A stretch of 45,948 nucleotides of DNA from Leptospira biflexa (GTDB lineage Bacteria > Spirochaetota > Spirochaetia > Treponematales > Rectinemataceae), in assembly GCA_020721875.1 (NCBI GenBank), contig DYLX01000014.1, forward strand, positions 1 through 45,948. Reading direction: 5' to 3'. Shown in pieces: positions 34,518-42,977 of the stretch. The notes under the pieces were generated by a model. The model worked only from the letters and a program-made list of their open reading frames with translations, did no database searches and was not told where the DNA came from. Every line of letters starts with the position of its first letter. Positions within the stretch are counted from its first letter, which is position 1. A program made the translations under genes and the position numbers.

Positions 34518-34560
34518 CTACGCGCGGATCGACGCCGCAAAGGTTGGTCCGCGCGTTTTC
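34518..34560 (+). terminator. Rho-independent terminator after E2
   Basis: ACGCGCGGA (34520-34528) pairs perfectly with TCCGCGCGT (34548-34556) and the stem is followed by TTTTC. It ends the six-gene TRAP/dehydrogenase operon 12 bp after the E2 stop. Confidence 0.8.
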
Positions 34561-34603
34561 AATATTGATATACAGGCTGAATTCTTTTCTGAGCCGAGCA
34601 AAA

Positions 34604-34609
34604 TATGCT
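34604..34609 (+). promoter_or_regulatory. -10 box TATGCT just upstream of the PfkB-family gene
   Basis: TATGCT ends 11 bases before ATG 34621. There is no Shine-Dalgarno sequence in that gap, so the transcript would have a leader of only about five bases. No good -35 is seen. Confidence 0.35.
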
Positions 34610-34620
34610 ACAGTATTCAC

Positions 34621-35538
34621 ATGAAACAAAATCCTCGATTTTTATGCGTATGTCTCAATCCCGTCATCCAGAAAACACTCGTATTTGAAGAAATAGAGCG
34701 TGGAGAAGTAAATAGAACGTCAAACTACAGGATCGATGCGGCTGGAAAAGGTATCATTCCTACGCGCATTCTGACGCAGCTCGGCGAGCGCGCCACCCAC
34801 CTCACGCAACTCGGCGGACCCACCCGCGATTGGTTCCTCTCGATGTGCTCTGACGACCATCTCAGTATCGAGTGGGTCGAGTCCGGAGCCCCCATACGCT
34901 TCTGCACCACGCTTATCGAAGAAGCGAGCGGCCGCGCGACGGAGCTCGTGGAGGAATCCCTGCCGGTCGCTCCTGGCACCAGCGATGCCCTTGTCGAACG
35001 CTTCACCACCCTCGTACGCGAGGCCGATGCCGTCCTTCTCTCGGGCACAGTCGCGACCGGCATTGCGCCCAGCACCATGTCCCGTTTCGCTGCACTCGCA
35101 CGCGACGCCAACGTCCACCTCTACCTCGACATTAAAAAACGCGATCTCCTTGAGTGCCTCGAGTATAGGCCCCTCTGCGCCAAGCCAAACCTTGAGGAAC
35201 TCGCGCAGACCTTCGGCATTCCCTATGCTTCCGTCCGCAACGAAGACGCCGCCCGCGCATTTGTCGCTGAGATCGGCGCGCGCTTCTGGCGCGACTACGG
35301 CACGTATCTCGTCGTCACTCGTGGCTCGAAATCGACGCTGTACTGGGACGGAACGGCGCTCTGCGATCGGCCGATTCAGCCAGTGCGCACAGTGAACCCC
35401 ATAGGCTCGGGCGACGCGTTCGGCGCGGGGCTCGCGCGCATACTTGAACGTGGCGGTTCTATTCATGAAGCGGTCGCAGAGGGTACACGCTTGGGCGCCC
35501 TCAATGCCGCCCTCCTCAGACCTGGCACGCTTCTCTAG
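34621..35538 (+). CDS. PfkB-family sugar kinase, 1-phosphofructokinase/tagatose-6-P kinase-like
   Basis: A 305-residue ribokinase-superfamily enzyme, closest in pattern to FruK/LacC (NPVIQKTL at the start, ELVEESLPV, CAKPNLEELAQTFG). The catalytic base and anion hole lie in the C-terminal NPIGSGDAFGAGLA. The usual GGKGINVA motif of the FruK group reads AAGKGIIPTR here, a change at the first glycine. It should phosphorylate a sugar phosphate, with fructose-1-P a fair guess only. It is a single gene without a ribosome site; a -10 box lies very close to the ATG. Confidence 0.82.
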   Translation: MKQNPRFLCVCLNPVIQKTLVFEEIERGEVNRTSNYRIDAAGKGIIPTRILTQLGERATHLTQLGGPTRDWFLSMCSDDHLSIEWVESGAPIRFCTTLIEEASGRATELVEESLPVAPGTSDALVERFTTLVREADAVLLSGTVATGIAPSTMSRFAALARDANVHLYLDIKKRDLLECLEYRPLCAKPNLEELAQTFGIPYASVRNEDAARAFVAEIGARFWRDYGTYLVVTRGSKSTLYWDGTALCDRPIQPVRTVNPIGSGDAFGAGLARILERGGSIHEAVAEGTRLGALNAALLRPGTLL

Positions 35539-35603
35539 AATGATCGCGCTCCATCCTGCAGACTCGGGACATTGCTATATCACGAAAGGCATATCGCGAC
35601 GGG

Positions 35604-35632
35604 CAAAAAAGGGCGCCCCTCCTGGAGCGCCC
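35604..35632 (-). terminator. Terminator of the dicarboxylate symporter gene
   Basis: GGGCGC (35611-35616) pairs with GCGCCC (35627-35632). On the minus strand the stem is followed by TTTTTT, so it ends the leftward symporter transcript. The convergent PfkB-family gene ends 66 bp before it. Confidence 0.7.
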
Positions 35633-35713
35633 CCGCCACCGTGATGCTTCGCCACGAGGCGGCGCAGTCTGGTTGCAGCGCTCTGCATAGATGGCGGAGC
35701 GCTGCGCACAGTT

Positions 35714-37024
35714 TCATTTTTTCCACATCGACATATCGAGTTCTTTTTCGGTCTTCGACACAATCGCGCTGCCAGCCATATCGCCAGTAACGTTGATGCT
35801 GGTACGACCCATATCAAGCAGCGCGTCGATACCCAGTATCATCGCGTAGGCCGCGGCGACCGCGGAGCCCTCAGTAATCTTGAGTCCAATCGATTCTAGA
35901 ACCATGATTAGCATAATCGCACCGGCGCCGGGTACACCCGCGGTGCCGATACTCGCGAGCGTTGCGGTGATGATCACCGTGAGCTGTTGATTGAAGGTGA
36001 GAGGCTGGTTTGTCGCGAAACCGATGAACATCGCGCACACACCGAGGTAGATCGCGGTACCATCCATGTTGATGGTTGCGCCCAGAGGAAGCGTGAACGA
36101 GGTGATCGATCTGGGCATGCCGAGTTTCTCTTCGGAGACGCGCATAGTGACCGGCAACGTCGCACTGGAAGAACGGGTCACGAAGGCGGTGACCATGGCT
36201 TCGTTCGCGCCCTTCAAGAATTTCCAGAAACTGAGCTTATAGAATGAGAGTAACCCTCCGTAGGTGACCACGACGTGTACGATGAGACCTATGTACACCG
36301 TGAGCGTGACGAGAAGGAGCGTGCCGATGGCCTTCGGTCCCTGCTGCGCGAAGACTTGCGCAATCAAGACAAAGACGCCGATGGGCGCGTACTGCATGAT
36401 GCCGCCGACCACTTTGTACATGGTCTCGGCAGCGCCATTGACGATGTCGATGAGCAGAGCGCCGGACTTCGCAAGCGCTGCCTGCTTTGAATCTTTGATG
36501 TAGGAGAGCGCGATACCGAACACCAGGGCGAAGAAGATTATCGGTAACACATCTCCTTTCATCAGAGACTCAAACGGATTCGTCGGCACAATATTGAGGA
36601 GAATCTGTGCGATGGTCGGGGGAGTGACTTGGGTTGCTTTCACCGCCGCATCGCCAACCACATTGAATCCTGCGCCTGGCTGGAAAATATTGGCAAACAA
36701 GAGTCCGATAAAAATCGCGAACGCACTTGTCAGCAAGTAGTACACCATGATCTTGATGCCCACCCGTCCGAGACGTGCCGGAGCGATGCTCGCCGCGCCC
36801 GCGATGAGTGAGAAGAGAACTACTGGTACGATGATCATCTTGAGCAGTCGAATGAAAAGGTCCCCAAAGAACTTCGAACCATCGACAAAGGGCTTAATGG
36901 AGTCCGGGAAGAATCCGAGAATGATGCCCAGAATTGCTCCCAGGACCAAACCGATCAGAATGCGTGCCAATAGATTGGTCTTAAAATACCAATCGAACGC
37001 ACCTTGTTTCTTTTCTTCAGCCAT
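35714..37024 (-). CDS. Dicarboxylate/amino acid:cation symporter (DAACS family, GltP/DctA-like)
   Basis: A 436-residue glutamate/aspartate/C4-dicarboxylate symporter driven by H+ or Na+. Family hallmarks are the serine-rich [11 protein letters not shown], the [11 protein letters not shown] signature with the NMDGT motif, the hairpin-2 [11 protein letters not shown] and the N-terminal [26 protein letters not shown] precedes ATG 37024. It is divergent from an Asp/Glu-racemase-family gene, suggesting a shared amino-acid or dicarboxylate theme. Substrate choice between glutamate, aspartate and succinate cannot be settled by eye. Confidence 0.93.
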   Translation of the reverse strand: MAEEKKQGAFDWYFKTNLLARILIGLVLGAILGIILGFFPDSIKPFVDGSKFFGDLFIRLLKMIIVPVVLFSLIAGAASIAPARLGRVGIKIMVYYLLTSAFAIFIGLLFANIFQPGAGFNVVGDAAVKATQVTPPTIAQILLNIVPTNPFESLMKGDVLPIIFFALVFGIALSYIKDSKQAALAKSGALLIDIVNGAAETMYKVVGGIMQYAPIGVFVLIAQVFAQQGPKAIGTLLLVTLTVYIGLIVHVVVTYGGLLSFYKLSFWKFLKGANEAMVTAFVTRSSSATLPVTMRVSEEKLGMPRSITSFTLPLGATINMDGTAIYLGVCAMFIGFATNQPLTFNQQLTVIITATLASIGTAGVPGAGAIMLIMVLESIGLKITEGSAVAAAYAMILGIDALLDMGRTSINVTGDMAGSAIVSKTEKELDMSMWKK

Positions 37025-37137
37025 GCATTGCCTCCTTGCTTTACGATTGTACGCATAACAGTAATATTATGAATCCAATTTTTACAATCCGCAAGAGGAA
37101 AACAACCACAGCTGACGTACTCATTTTGTGAGCCATA

Positions 37138-37167
37138 TTTACAGGCGACAGCCGCATGCGACATAAT
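37138..37167 (+). promoter_or_regulatory. Promoter of the racemase-family gene, probably leaderless
   Basis: TTTACA (37138-37143), an 18-bp spacer and CATAAT (37162-37167). Six bases later comes the ATG at 37174, about where transcription should begin. No ribosome site exists upstream of that ATG. Confidence 0.45.
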
Positions 37168-37173
37168 GCTGCC

Positions 37174-37881
37174 ATGAAGCGAGGAATAATTGGCATTCTA
37201 GGAGGCATGGGGCCTGACGCTACCGCCGCATTTTTTTCGATGCTCGTGCGTCTTGATGTAGCTCCCACAGACCAAGAACACCTCCACATCGTGGTCGATT
37301 CCAACACCTCGATTCCCGACAGGACAGAGCACCTCTTGGGCTCCGGCCCCGACCCGCTGCCGGAAATGCTCGCTTCCGCGCGCAGGCTCAGCGCCGCTGG
37401 TGCTGATGTCGCGGGAATGCCCTGCATGACTGCACACGCCTTCCTTCCGCTGCTTAGGCGCCACACCACACTGAAAATACTCTCTGCCTTCGAGGAGACT
37501 CGCGCGGCGCTCGATGGCTTCTCCCAGCCCATCAAAAAACTCGGGATTCTCGGCACGATAGGTACGAAACGCACGCGGCTTTTCGAGACTTCCATACCTG
37601 ACCGCGAGATCCTCTGGCCCAGCGAGGAGATTCACCGCGACAAAGTCATGGAAGCGATCTACGGAAAAACGGGCATAAAGGCCGGCAACCTTGGACGCGA
37701 GCCGCACGATCTTCTCATGGAGGCGGCGGCATCGCTCATCGCGCGCGGTGCGGATGCGATTGTCGGCGGTTGCACAGAAGTTCCCCTTGTGCTCTCGCAG
37801 CGCGATTTTGATATTCCCTTTATAGATCCAATGCAGTACTTGGCGCGCGCGCTCATCGCCGTCATCGTAACGAAGACCTGA
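37174..37881 (+). CDS. Aspartate/glutamate racemase family protein
   Basis: A 235-residue protein of the Asp/Glu/hydantoin racemase family. It opens GIIGILGGMGPDATAAFF and carries the two catalytic cysteines, C84 in MPCMTAH and C200 in GGCTEVPLVL. The usual reaction is cofactor-free interconversion of L- and D-aspartate or glutamate, though the superfamily also holds decarboxylases and isomerases. ATG 37174 gives the canonical start; an in-frame ATG at 37156 adds six unlikely residues and overlaps the putative promoter. It heads a trio with a Rieske oxygenase (26-bp gap) and an acyltransferase-like gene. Confidence 0.88.
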   Translation: MKRGIIGILGGMGPDATAAFFSMLVRLDVAPTDQEHLHIVVDSNTSIPDRTEHLLGSGPDPLPEMLASARRLSAAGADVAGMPCMTAHAFLPLLRRHTTLKILSAFEETRAALDGFSQPIKKLGILGTIGTKRTRLFETSIPDREILWPSEEIHRDKVMEAIYGKTGIKAGNLGREPHDLLMEAAASLIARGADAIVGGCTEVPLVLSQRDFDIPFIDPMQYLARALIAVIVTKT

Positions 37882-37907
37882 GCCCATACGGTACCAGAGA
37901 GAGCGTA

Positions 37908-38876
37908 ATGATTAAGAACCAGTGGTATGTAATCGCGACATCAGCGGAGATTGGGCTGCACCCTGTCGGCCTCACACGATTTGGCGAGAAAATCGTGCTC
38001 TACCGCACTTCGAGCCGCTTCCTCGTCTGTCTTTCCGACCGCTGCTGTCACCGTGGTGCAGCGCTCTCGCTGGGCAAGGTCTGTAACGGCGACCAGATTC
38101 AGTGTCCATTCCATGGTCTCGAGTATGACCCCTCGGGTAAGTGTACCCTGATCCCTGCAAATGGTCACTCGAGCCTCGTCCCGTCAAACTTTAAGGTAAA
38201 ATCCTGGCCGGTGTACGAGGCGCATGGCTTTGTGTGGGTATGGTATGGTGATACTGAACCCTCACCCGAAATACCTGAATTTTTCGACGACATTCCAGAC
38301 AATGCTAAGTATGCTACAGTAAAGGATCATTGGAAGACGCATTACTCGCGCGTGATCGAGAACCAACTCGACTGTGTTCACCTCCCCTTTGTGCACTTCA
38401 ACACGATTGGGCGCGGTAACCGCACGCTCGTGAATGGTCCCGCGGTCGAATGGGTTTCGGAGCGTAAATTTTTCATGTATGTCTACAACGAAGTCGACTC
38501 GGGCCAGAAGCCCAAGAAACCGAACGAAGTGCCGGTTCCTAGCCCAAGCGGCTACAAGATCGAGTTCCTCTTTCCTAATCTCTGGGAGAACAGAATCGCC
38601 GACAAGGTGCGCGTGCTGGCTGCCTTCGTGCCCATCGACGCGGAGAACACGATGCTCTACCTGCGGTTCTATCAGGCTTTTGCGACGCTCCCAGTCATCG
38701 GAAAATTCATCGCGCGCGCCGCGATGCCCTTCAATCTCTATGTCGCGCACCAAGACAGGCGTGTTGTGGAAACGCAAGTACCGAAAGCATCTGGCTTAAG
38801 TATCGGCGAAAATCTATTTCAGGGCGATCACCCGATTATCGAATACAGGAAAAAGCGGGAATCCCTCAAACAGTAG
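37908..38876 (+). CDS. Rieske [2Fe-2S] non-heme iron oxygenase alpha-subunit-like protein
   Basis: A 322-residue ring-hydroxylating-type oxygenase. The Rieske cluster ligands are C46/H48 (CCHRG) and C66/H69 (CPFHG). The mononuclear iron site follows the D-x2-H-x4-H pattern with D155, H158 and H163 (ENQLDCVHLPFVH). It resembles the pheophorbide/vanillate-demethylase branch more than classical dioxygenases. It would use O2 and an external reductase, and none is encoded nearby. A hydrophobic stretch near residue 260 (FATLPVIGKFIARAAMPF) is unusual for a soluble subunit. It is 26 bp after the racemase-family gene, with a weak GAGAG ribosome site. Confidence 0.9.
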   Translation: MIKNQWYVIATSAEIGLHPVGLTRFGEKIVLYRTSSRFLVCLSDRCCHRGAALSLGKVCNGDQIQCPFHGLEYDPSGKCTLIPANGHSSLVPSNFKVKSWPVYEAHGFVWVWYGDTEPSPEIPEFFDDIPDNAKYATVKDHWKTHYSRVIENQLDCVHLPFVHFNTIGRGNRTLVNGPAVEWVSERKFFMYVYNEVDSGQKPKKPNEVPVPSPSGYKIEFLFPNLWENRIADKVRVLAAFVPIDAENTMLYLRFYQAFATLPVIGKFIARAAMPFNLYVAHQDRRVVETQVPKASGLSIGENLFQGDHPIIEYRKKRESLKQ

Positions 38877-38928
38877 TGCTAAAGCTCCCGTTTACTCTCT
38901 TATAAATTTTTCATATAGTGGAGCAACT

Positions 38929-39798
38929 ATGCTATTCCGAGATCGCTGCGACGGCACCCGTGTTCTGGGCCAGCACGCGCTCAACGCGCTCATGCCCTAC
39001 ATGATGCGGGGACGCAATGAATCCGCCGTGTATTACGAGAAAGAAATCAATATAGAAAATTCGCTGGCCTACCTCAAGTCGCTCAAAAAAATGCAGGAAG
39101 CGAAAGAGGATCAGGATCGCTTTTCGCTCTTCGGGCTCATTATAACAGCCGCACTCAGGGCGATGGCACTCTATCCGCAGCTCAACCGCTTCGTTCACCG
39201 GCGCGCGCTCTACCAGAGAAAGCACCTCGCATTCTCATTCATCGTAAAGCAAGAGTTCGATGTGGACGCACCGGAGGTCAACGCAAAGATCTTTCTCGAG
39301 CCAGGCGATAGTTTTTCAACGGTCAGCGAAAAAATTAGCGTGGCCATCCTCAACGCACGGCAGAACGGAGAGGGCGACGGCGAACGCTTTGCGAACATTT
39401 TCCACAAGATTCCCGGGGGCAAGGCTCTCATTATGGGGATATACCGCTTTTTGGAACAGTTTAACATTGCTCCTTGGAGCCTCATCCGTATGGATCCACT
39501 CTACTCGAGTATCTACTTCGCCAATTTAGGATCGATAGGCCTCAACGCTCCGTACCACCACCTCTACGAGTGGGGGACCACCAGCATTTTCATCGTGATT
39601 GGAAAATTGTTCTCGAAGGAGCTTTGGCACGGCAATGTGCGCACACGTCAACGATACATCGACCTCAGAATGACGCTTGACGAGCGAATCGCCGACGGTT
39701 TTCTTTTCGCAGAAGCTGCATCCGCGCTTTACAAGATGCTCTCGAACCCCAGCCTGCTCGAACTCCCTCTCGCTGAGCTCAAGCAGGCAATCCGCTGA
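38929..39798 (+). CDS. Stand-alone E2-like (CAT-fold) acyltransferase homologue with altered catalytic motif
   Basis: A 289-residue protein without lipoyl or subunit-binding domains. Its C-terminal segment RMTLDERIADGFLFAEAASA aligns in pattern with the E2 catalytic motif DHRxxDG plus the following helix, ending in NPSLLELPL as E2 proteins do. The catalytic histidine position is E252, while D256-G257 are kept. Earlier parts (LFGLIITAALRAMALYPQLNR, AFSFIVKQEFDVDAP) also fit the chloramphenicol-acetyltransferase-like fold. It could be a CoA-dependent acyltransferase with changed chemistry or a non-catalytic binding protein. It follows the Rieske gene by 52 bp, with TGGAGC upstream of ATG. Confidence 0.7.
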   Translation: MLFRDRCDGTRVLGQHALNALMPYMMRGRNESAVYYEKEINIENSLAYLKSLKKMQEAKEDQDRFSLFGLIITAALRAMALYPQLNRFVHRRALYQRKHLAFSFIVKQEFDVDAPEVNAKIFLEPGDSFSTVSEKISVAILNARQNGEGDGERFANIFHKIPGGKALIMGIYRFLEQFNIAPWSLIRMDPLYSSIYFANLGSIGLNAPYHHLYEWGTTSIFIVIGKLFSKELWHGNVRTRQRYIDLRMTLDERIADGFLFAEAASALYKMLSNPSLLELPLAELKQAIR

Positions 39799-39815
39799 TC
39801 GATTCTACGCTTGTG

Positions 39816-40184
39816 TTAGCTCGCCTTTTCAGAGGCGCCGGATGCGGCTGGATAGGTGGAAGCACTGGACGCGAGCGAGCTGGAAGCGCTCCCCGATCCC
39901 GAACTTGAGCCGCTTGAGCCGCTTGAGCTGTTCGAGCTGCTGGCTGCCGAGGTGCCCTCACCAGTGCCAGACAACTTCTTGGCGCCCGTCGAGGCAGACT
40001 GCGCTTTCTTTGAGTCGGTGATATAGAAGCCCGACCCCTTGAATATAATTCCACTCCCGCCACCAATGAGCCTCTTTACCTTGCCGCCGCAGAGGGGGCA
40101 TTTTTTAAGGGGATCATCGTTGATGGACTGGAAGGCCTCGAATGTATAGCTGCACTCGCGGCACTCATATTCATATGTAGGCAT
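39816..40184 (-). CDS. FmdB-family zinc-ribbon protein with Ser-rich tail
   Basis: A 122-residue protein. The N terminus MPTYEYECRECSYTFEAFQS with a second CPLCGG pair forms the FmdB/CxxC-CxxC regulatory zinc ribbon, and GIIFKGSGFYITDSKK is the usual end of the domain. After about residue 60 the chain is a low-complexity Ser/Gly/Ala tail. ATG 40184 follows a GAGGTG site; a longer upstream frame is not supported. Function in this family is poorly known, perhaps binding of nucleic acid or protein. It is convergent with the acyltransferase-like gene, 17 bp apart. Confidence 0.88.
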   Translation of the reverse strand: MPTYEYECRECSYTFEAFQSINDDPLKKCPLCGGKVKRLIGGGSGIIFKGSGFYITDSKKAQSASTGAKKLSGTGEGTSAASSSNSSSGSSGSSSGSGSASSSLASSASTYPAASGASEKAS

Positions 40185-40280
40185 CGTACTCACCTCTTGG
40201 AGGGAAATAGAATGTAAATTGAATATATGAAAAAGTATCAACAAAAGGCTAAAAGGTAAAGAGGAGTGGTATCGCCGCCC

Positions 40281-40313
40281 GCAGCGATGCCGCAGCGATG
40301 CCGCAGCGATGCC
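40281..40313. repeat. Three perfect tandem copies of an 11-bp unit
   Basis: GCAGCGATGCC is repeated at 40281, 40292 and 40303, then breaks into GCAAGCG. It lies in the 146-bp gap between the FmdB-like gene and kbl, just past the kbl stop. It may form alternative stems in the kbl 3' end or simply be slippage-prone. Confidence 0.85.
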
Positions 40314-40330
40314 GCAAGCGGGTATATCTT

Positions 40331-41560
40331 TCAGATTACGCCGAGTTTCTTCCCCACTCTTACGAAAGCGTCGACCGCGCGACGAATCTGCGCCTCTGAG
40401 TGCGCCGCCGAGATTTGCACGCGGATGCGCGCCTTACCCTTGGGCACCACCGGGAACGAAAACCCGATCACATAGATGCCTTCGGCGAGAAGCTCGTCTG
40501 CCATGCGGTGGGCCAGCTTTTCGTCGTAGAGCATGACGGGGCAGATAGGGTGCACGCCATGGCGAATGTCGAAGCCGGCCGAGGTCATCAGCGATCGAAA
40601 GAGCGCTGTGTTCGACTCGAGGCGGTCGCGGAGTTCGGTCGACTCGGTGAGGATGTCGAGCGCCGCGAGGGTACCGCCCACGATCGCCGGCGCGAGAGTG
40701 TTGGAGAAGAGGTAGGGGCGGCCCTTCTGGCGCATATACTCGACGATTTCATGCCGGGAGGCGATGACGCCGCCCGAGGCGCCGCCAAGCGCCTTGCCGA
40801 AGGTTGTCGTGATGATGTCTACGCGACCGCCGACGCCGCAGTGCTCCCAGGTTCCGCGTCCATGCGCCCCCATAAAGCCCGTCGCATGCGAGTCGTCGAC
40901 CATCACGAGGGCGCCGTAGCGGTCCGCGAGGTCGCAGATAGCGTTTAAATTTGCGATGTCGCCATCCATCGAGAACACACCGTCCGTCGCGATCATAATG
41001 ACGTGGCTGCCTTGTGCTTCTTTAAGGCAGCGCTCGAGCCCCTTGAGAGGCTTACCTGTGTCGGGGTCTGTCTCCTCGACATCGCGCATGTCCGCGTGTT
41101 TATAGATCCAGCGCTTCGCCTTGCAGAGCCGAACCCCGTCGATGATCGAGGCGTGATTTAAGCTGTCGGTGATGATGGCGGAGTTTTCGTCGAGGAGGGG
41201 CTCGAAGACGGCCCCGTTCGCGTCGAAGCAGGATGAAAAGAGAATCGCGTCCTCCATACCAAGGAAGTCAGCAATCTTGCGCTCGAGCTCCTTGTGCTGG
41301 CGTTGCGTGCCACAGATAAAGCGCACCGACGAGAGTCCGTAGCCGTATTGCCGCATCGCGTCGACCGCTGAGGCCTGAATCCGCGCGTCGTTCGAGAGGC
41401 CGAGATAGTTGTTGGCACAGAAATTCAGCACCTCGGCGCCATCGGACACGCGAATCGTCGCACCTTGCGGGCTCACGATGACGCGTTCGTCCTTATACGT
41501 TCCTTCGGCGCGGATCGCGCTGAGCTTGGCTGCCAATTCATCCTTGAGAGAACCGTACAT
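40331..41560 (-). CDS. kbl: 2-amino-3-ketobutyrate CoA ligase (glycine C-acetyltransferase)
   Basis: A 409-residue PLP enzyme of the alpha-oxoamine synthase family. It cleaves 2-amino-3-ketobutyrate with CoA to glycine and acetyl-CoA during threonine breakdown. Features include [45 protein letters not shown] and the PLP lysine in [13 protein letters not shown]. Length is normal. ATG 41560 lies 3 bp after the rhomboid stop, within its GAGGTGAAG context. The usual partner tdh (threonine dehydrogenase) is not adjacent. Confidence 0.93.
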   Translation of the reverse strand: MYGSLKDELAAKLSAIRAEGTYKDERVIVSPQGATIRVSDGAEVLNFCANNYLGLSNDARIQASAVDAMRQYGYGLSSVRFICGTQRQHKELERKIADFLGMEDAILFSSCFDANGAVFEPLLDENSAIITDSLNHASIIDGVRLCKAKRWIYKHADMRDVEETDPDTGKPLKGLERCLKEAQGSHVIMIATDGVFSMDGDIANLNAICDLADRYGALVMVDDSHATGFMGAHGRGTWEHCGVGGRVDIITTTFGKALGGASGGVIASRHEIVEYMRQKGRPYLFSNTLAPAIVGGTLAALDILTESTELRDRLESNTALFRSLMTSAGFDIRHGVHPICPVMLYDEKLAHRMADELLAEGIYVIGFSFPVVPKGKARIRVQISAAHSEAQIRRAVDAFVRVGKKLGVI

Positions 41561-41563
41561 ACT

Positions 41564-42130
41564 TCACCTCGGTGTTATTTTTTTATGATTGAATCCGAGC
41601 ACACTTCCTACGAGCCCGCCAATAATGTGTGAGAACTGGGAAATGTTGTCCTGCTTGGTCAGCGCATCCCACACCTGACCACCCAGATAGATGATCATAA
41701 CGAGAATGAAAGTGAGAGGCACCTCGCCCTTCTGAAAATTCGTAATTGACGAGAGCATGATCATCATGAACACGATCCCCGAGGCGCCGAGCAGCACGAC
41801 GTTCGGGAAGAGGAGCGCGTTCGAGAGCCCTGTTGCGACGGCGGTGATGAGAATGCTAAGGAGAATAAAGCCCGAGCCGTACACATTCTCAAGAATCGGC
41901 CCGAGGAGGAGGATCATCGTGAAATTGCCGATGTAGTGCTGGATATTTTCATGGCCGAGCACATGCGTAAAGAGCTTTACATAATCGACGAACACATTCG
42001 TGCGGAAGGGTGCAGGGGTTGAGAAGAGCGACTGAATGATGCCAGGAGCGATAGTCTGGCTCAGAACGAGCACGATTCCCGCAGCGAGCGTGAACGTGAG
42101 GGTGATGGGCGCGTTGTAGCGTATGTGCAT
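41564..42130 (-). CDS. Rhomboid-family intramembrane serine protease
   Basis: A 188-residue membrane protein with about six transmembrane helices. The catalytic serine is S117 in LLGASGIVF (GxSG) and the histidine is H168 in SHIIGG. The HxxxN region HYIGNFTMILLLGP fits the oxyanion and fold motif of rhomboids. ATG 42130 follows AAGGAGG by 7 bases. It would cleave membrane-anchored proteins; the substrate is unknown. It is directly upstream of kbl and 24 bp after the exonuclease gene on the same strand, though these functions are unrelated. Confidence 0.88.
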   Translation of the reverse strand: MHIRYNAPITLTFTLAAGIVLVLSQTIAPGIIQSLFSTPAPFRTNVFVDYVKLFTHVLGHENIQHYIGNFTMILLLGPILENVYGSGFILLSILITAVATGLSNALLFPNVVLLGASGIVFMMIMLSSITNFQKGEVPLTFILVMIIYLGGQVWDALTKQDNISQFSHIIGGLVGSVLGFNHKKITPR

Positions 42131-42153
42131 GTACAATCCTCCTTTTCAGAGTA

Positions 42154-42936
42154 TCACAGATCGATCGTGAGGGACACCGGACAATGATCCGAGCCCAAGA
42201 CATCAGGGTGAATGTCGGCAGCAAGGAGGGCCGGTGCAAACTCCAGGTCTACACAGTGATAGTCCAGGCGCCAACCGATATTTTTCTCCCTTGCGTGAGG
42301 GGCGCGGTAGCTCCACCATGTATATTTCCCAGGCTCCGCGCAGAAGTGACGGAAGGTGTCGATGTAACCCGCCTGGGTAAAGGTGTCCATCCAGGCGCGT
42401 TCCTCCGGCAGGTAGCCGGCGTTCCCCTCATTCTGATCGGGACGAGCAAGATCGATGGGTTTATGGGCGATGTTATAGTCACCTGCAACGATGACATGCT
42501 TGCCGCGCGCGCGCTGGGCATTGCAGAACCCAAGGATCGCGTCGCAGAAGCGAAGCTTGTAGTCTAAACGCATGCCGGCGTCTTGGCTATTGGGAAAGTA
42601 AGCGCTCACGAGTACAAAACCGCCGAAGTCAGCAACCACCGTCCTGCCTTCCACATCGAACTCGGGCACACCAAGGCCGGAGACTGAAACAGGCTCGTGC
42701 AGGGAATACATGCAGGTACCGGAGTAACCCTTGCGCTCGGCGAAAGCCCAGTAACTGTGGTAGCGCCGGCCACTGGACGAGCGCGGGTGTCGCAATTCCT
42801 CTGTGAGCTGATCTTCCTGAAGCTTTATTTCTTGCATGCAGATAAAATCCGCACGCGAAGCCTCGATCCACTCGAAGAGACCTTTTTCCGCACAGGCGCG
42901 GAGACCGTTTACATTCCACGAATAACTTTTAATCAT
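42154..42936 (-). CDS. xth: Exodeoxyribonuclease III / AP endonuclease
   Basis: A 260-residue ExoIII-family nuclease of base-excision repair, incising at abasic sites and removing 3' blocks. Visible motifs are SWNVNGLRA at the N terminus, CMQEIKL with the metal-binding glutamate, AGDYNIAHKPIDL, WMDTFTQAGYIDTFR, RLDYHCV and the catalytic GSDHCPV near the C terminus. GGAGA precedes ATG 42936. Length is typical. Confidence 0.94.
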   Translation of the reverse strand: MIKSYSWNVNGLRACAEKGLFEWIEASRADFICMQEIKLQEDQLTEELRHPRSSSGRRYHSYWAFAERKGYSGTCMYSLHEPVSVSGLGVPEFDVEGRTVVADFGGFVLVSAYFPNSQDAGMRLDYKLRFCDAILGFCNAQRARGKHVIVAGDYNIAHKPIDLARPDQNEGNAGYLPEERAWMDTFTQAGYIDTFRHFCAEPGKYTWWSYRAPHAREKNIGWRLDYHCVDLEFAPALLAADIHPDVLGSDHCPVSLTIDL

Positions 42937-42977
42937 TGGAGTTCTCCGTATATCGCGGCGTCAGCCCTATCGCGGCC

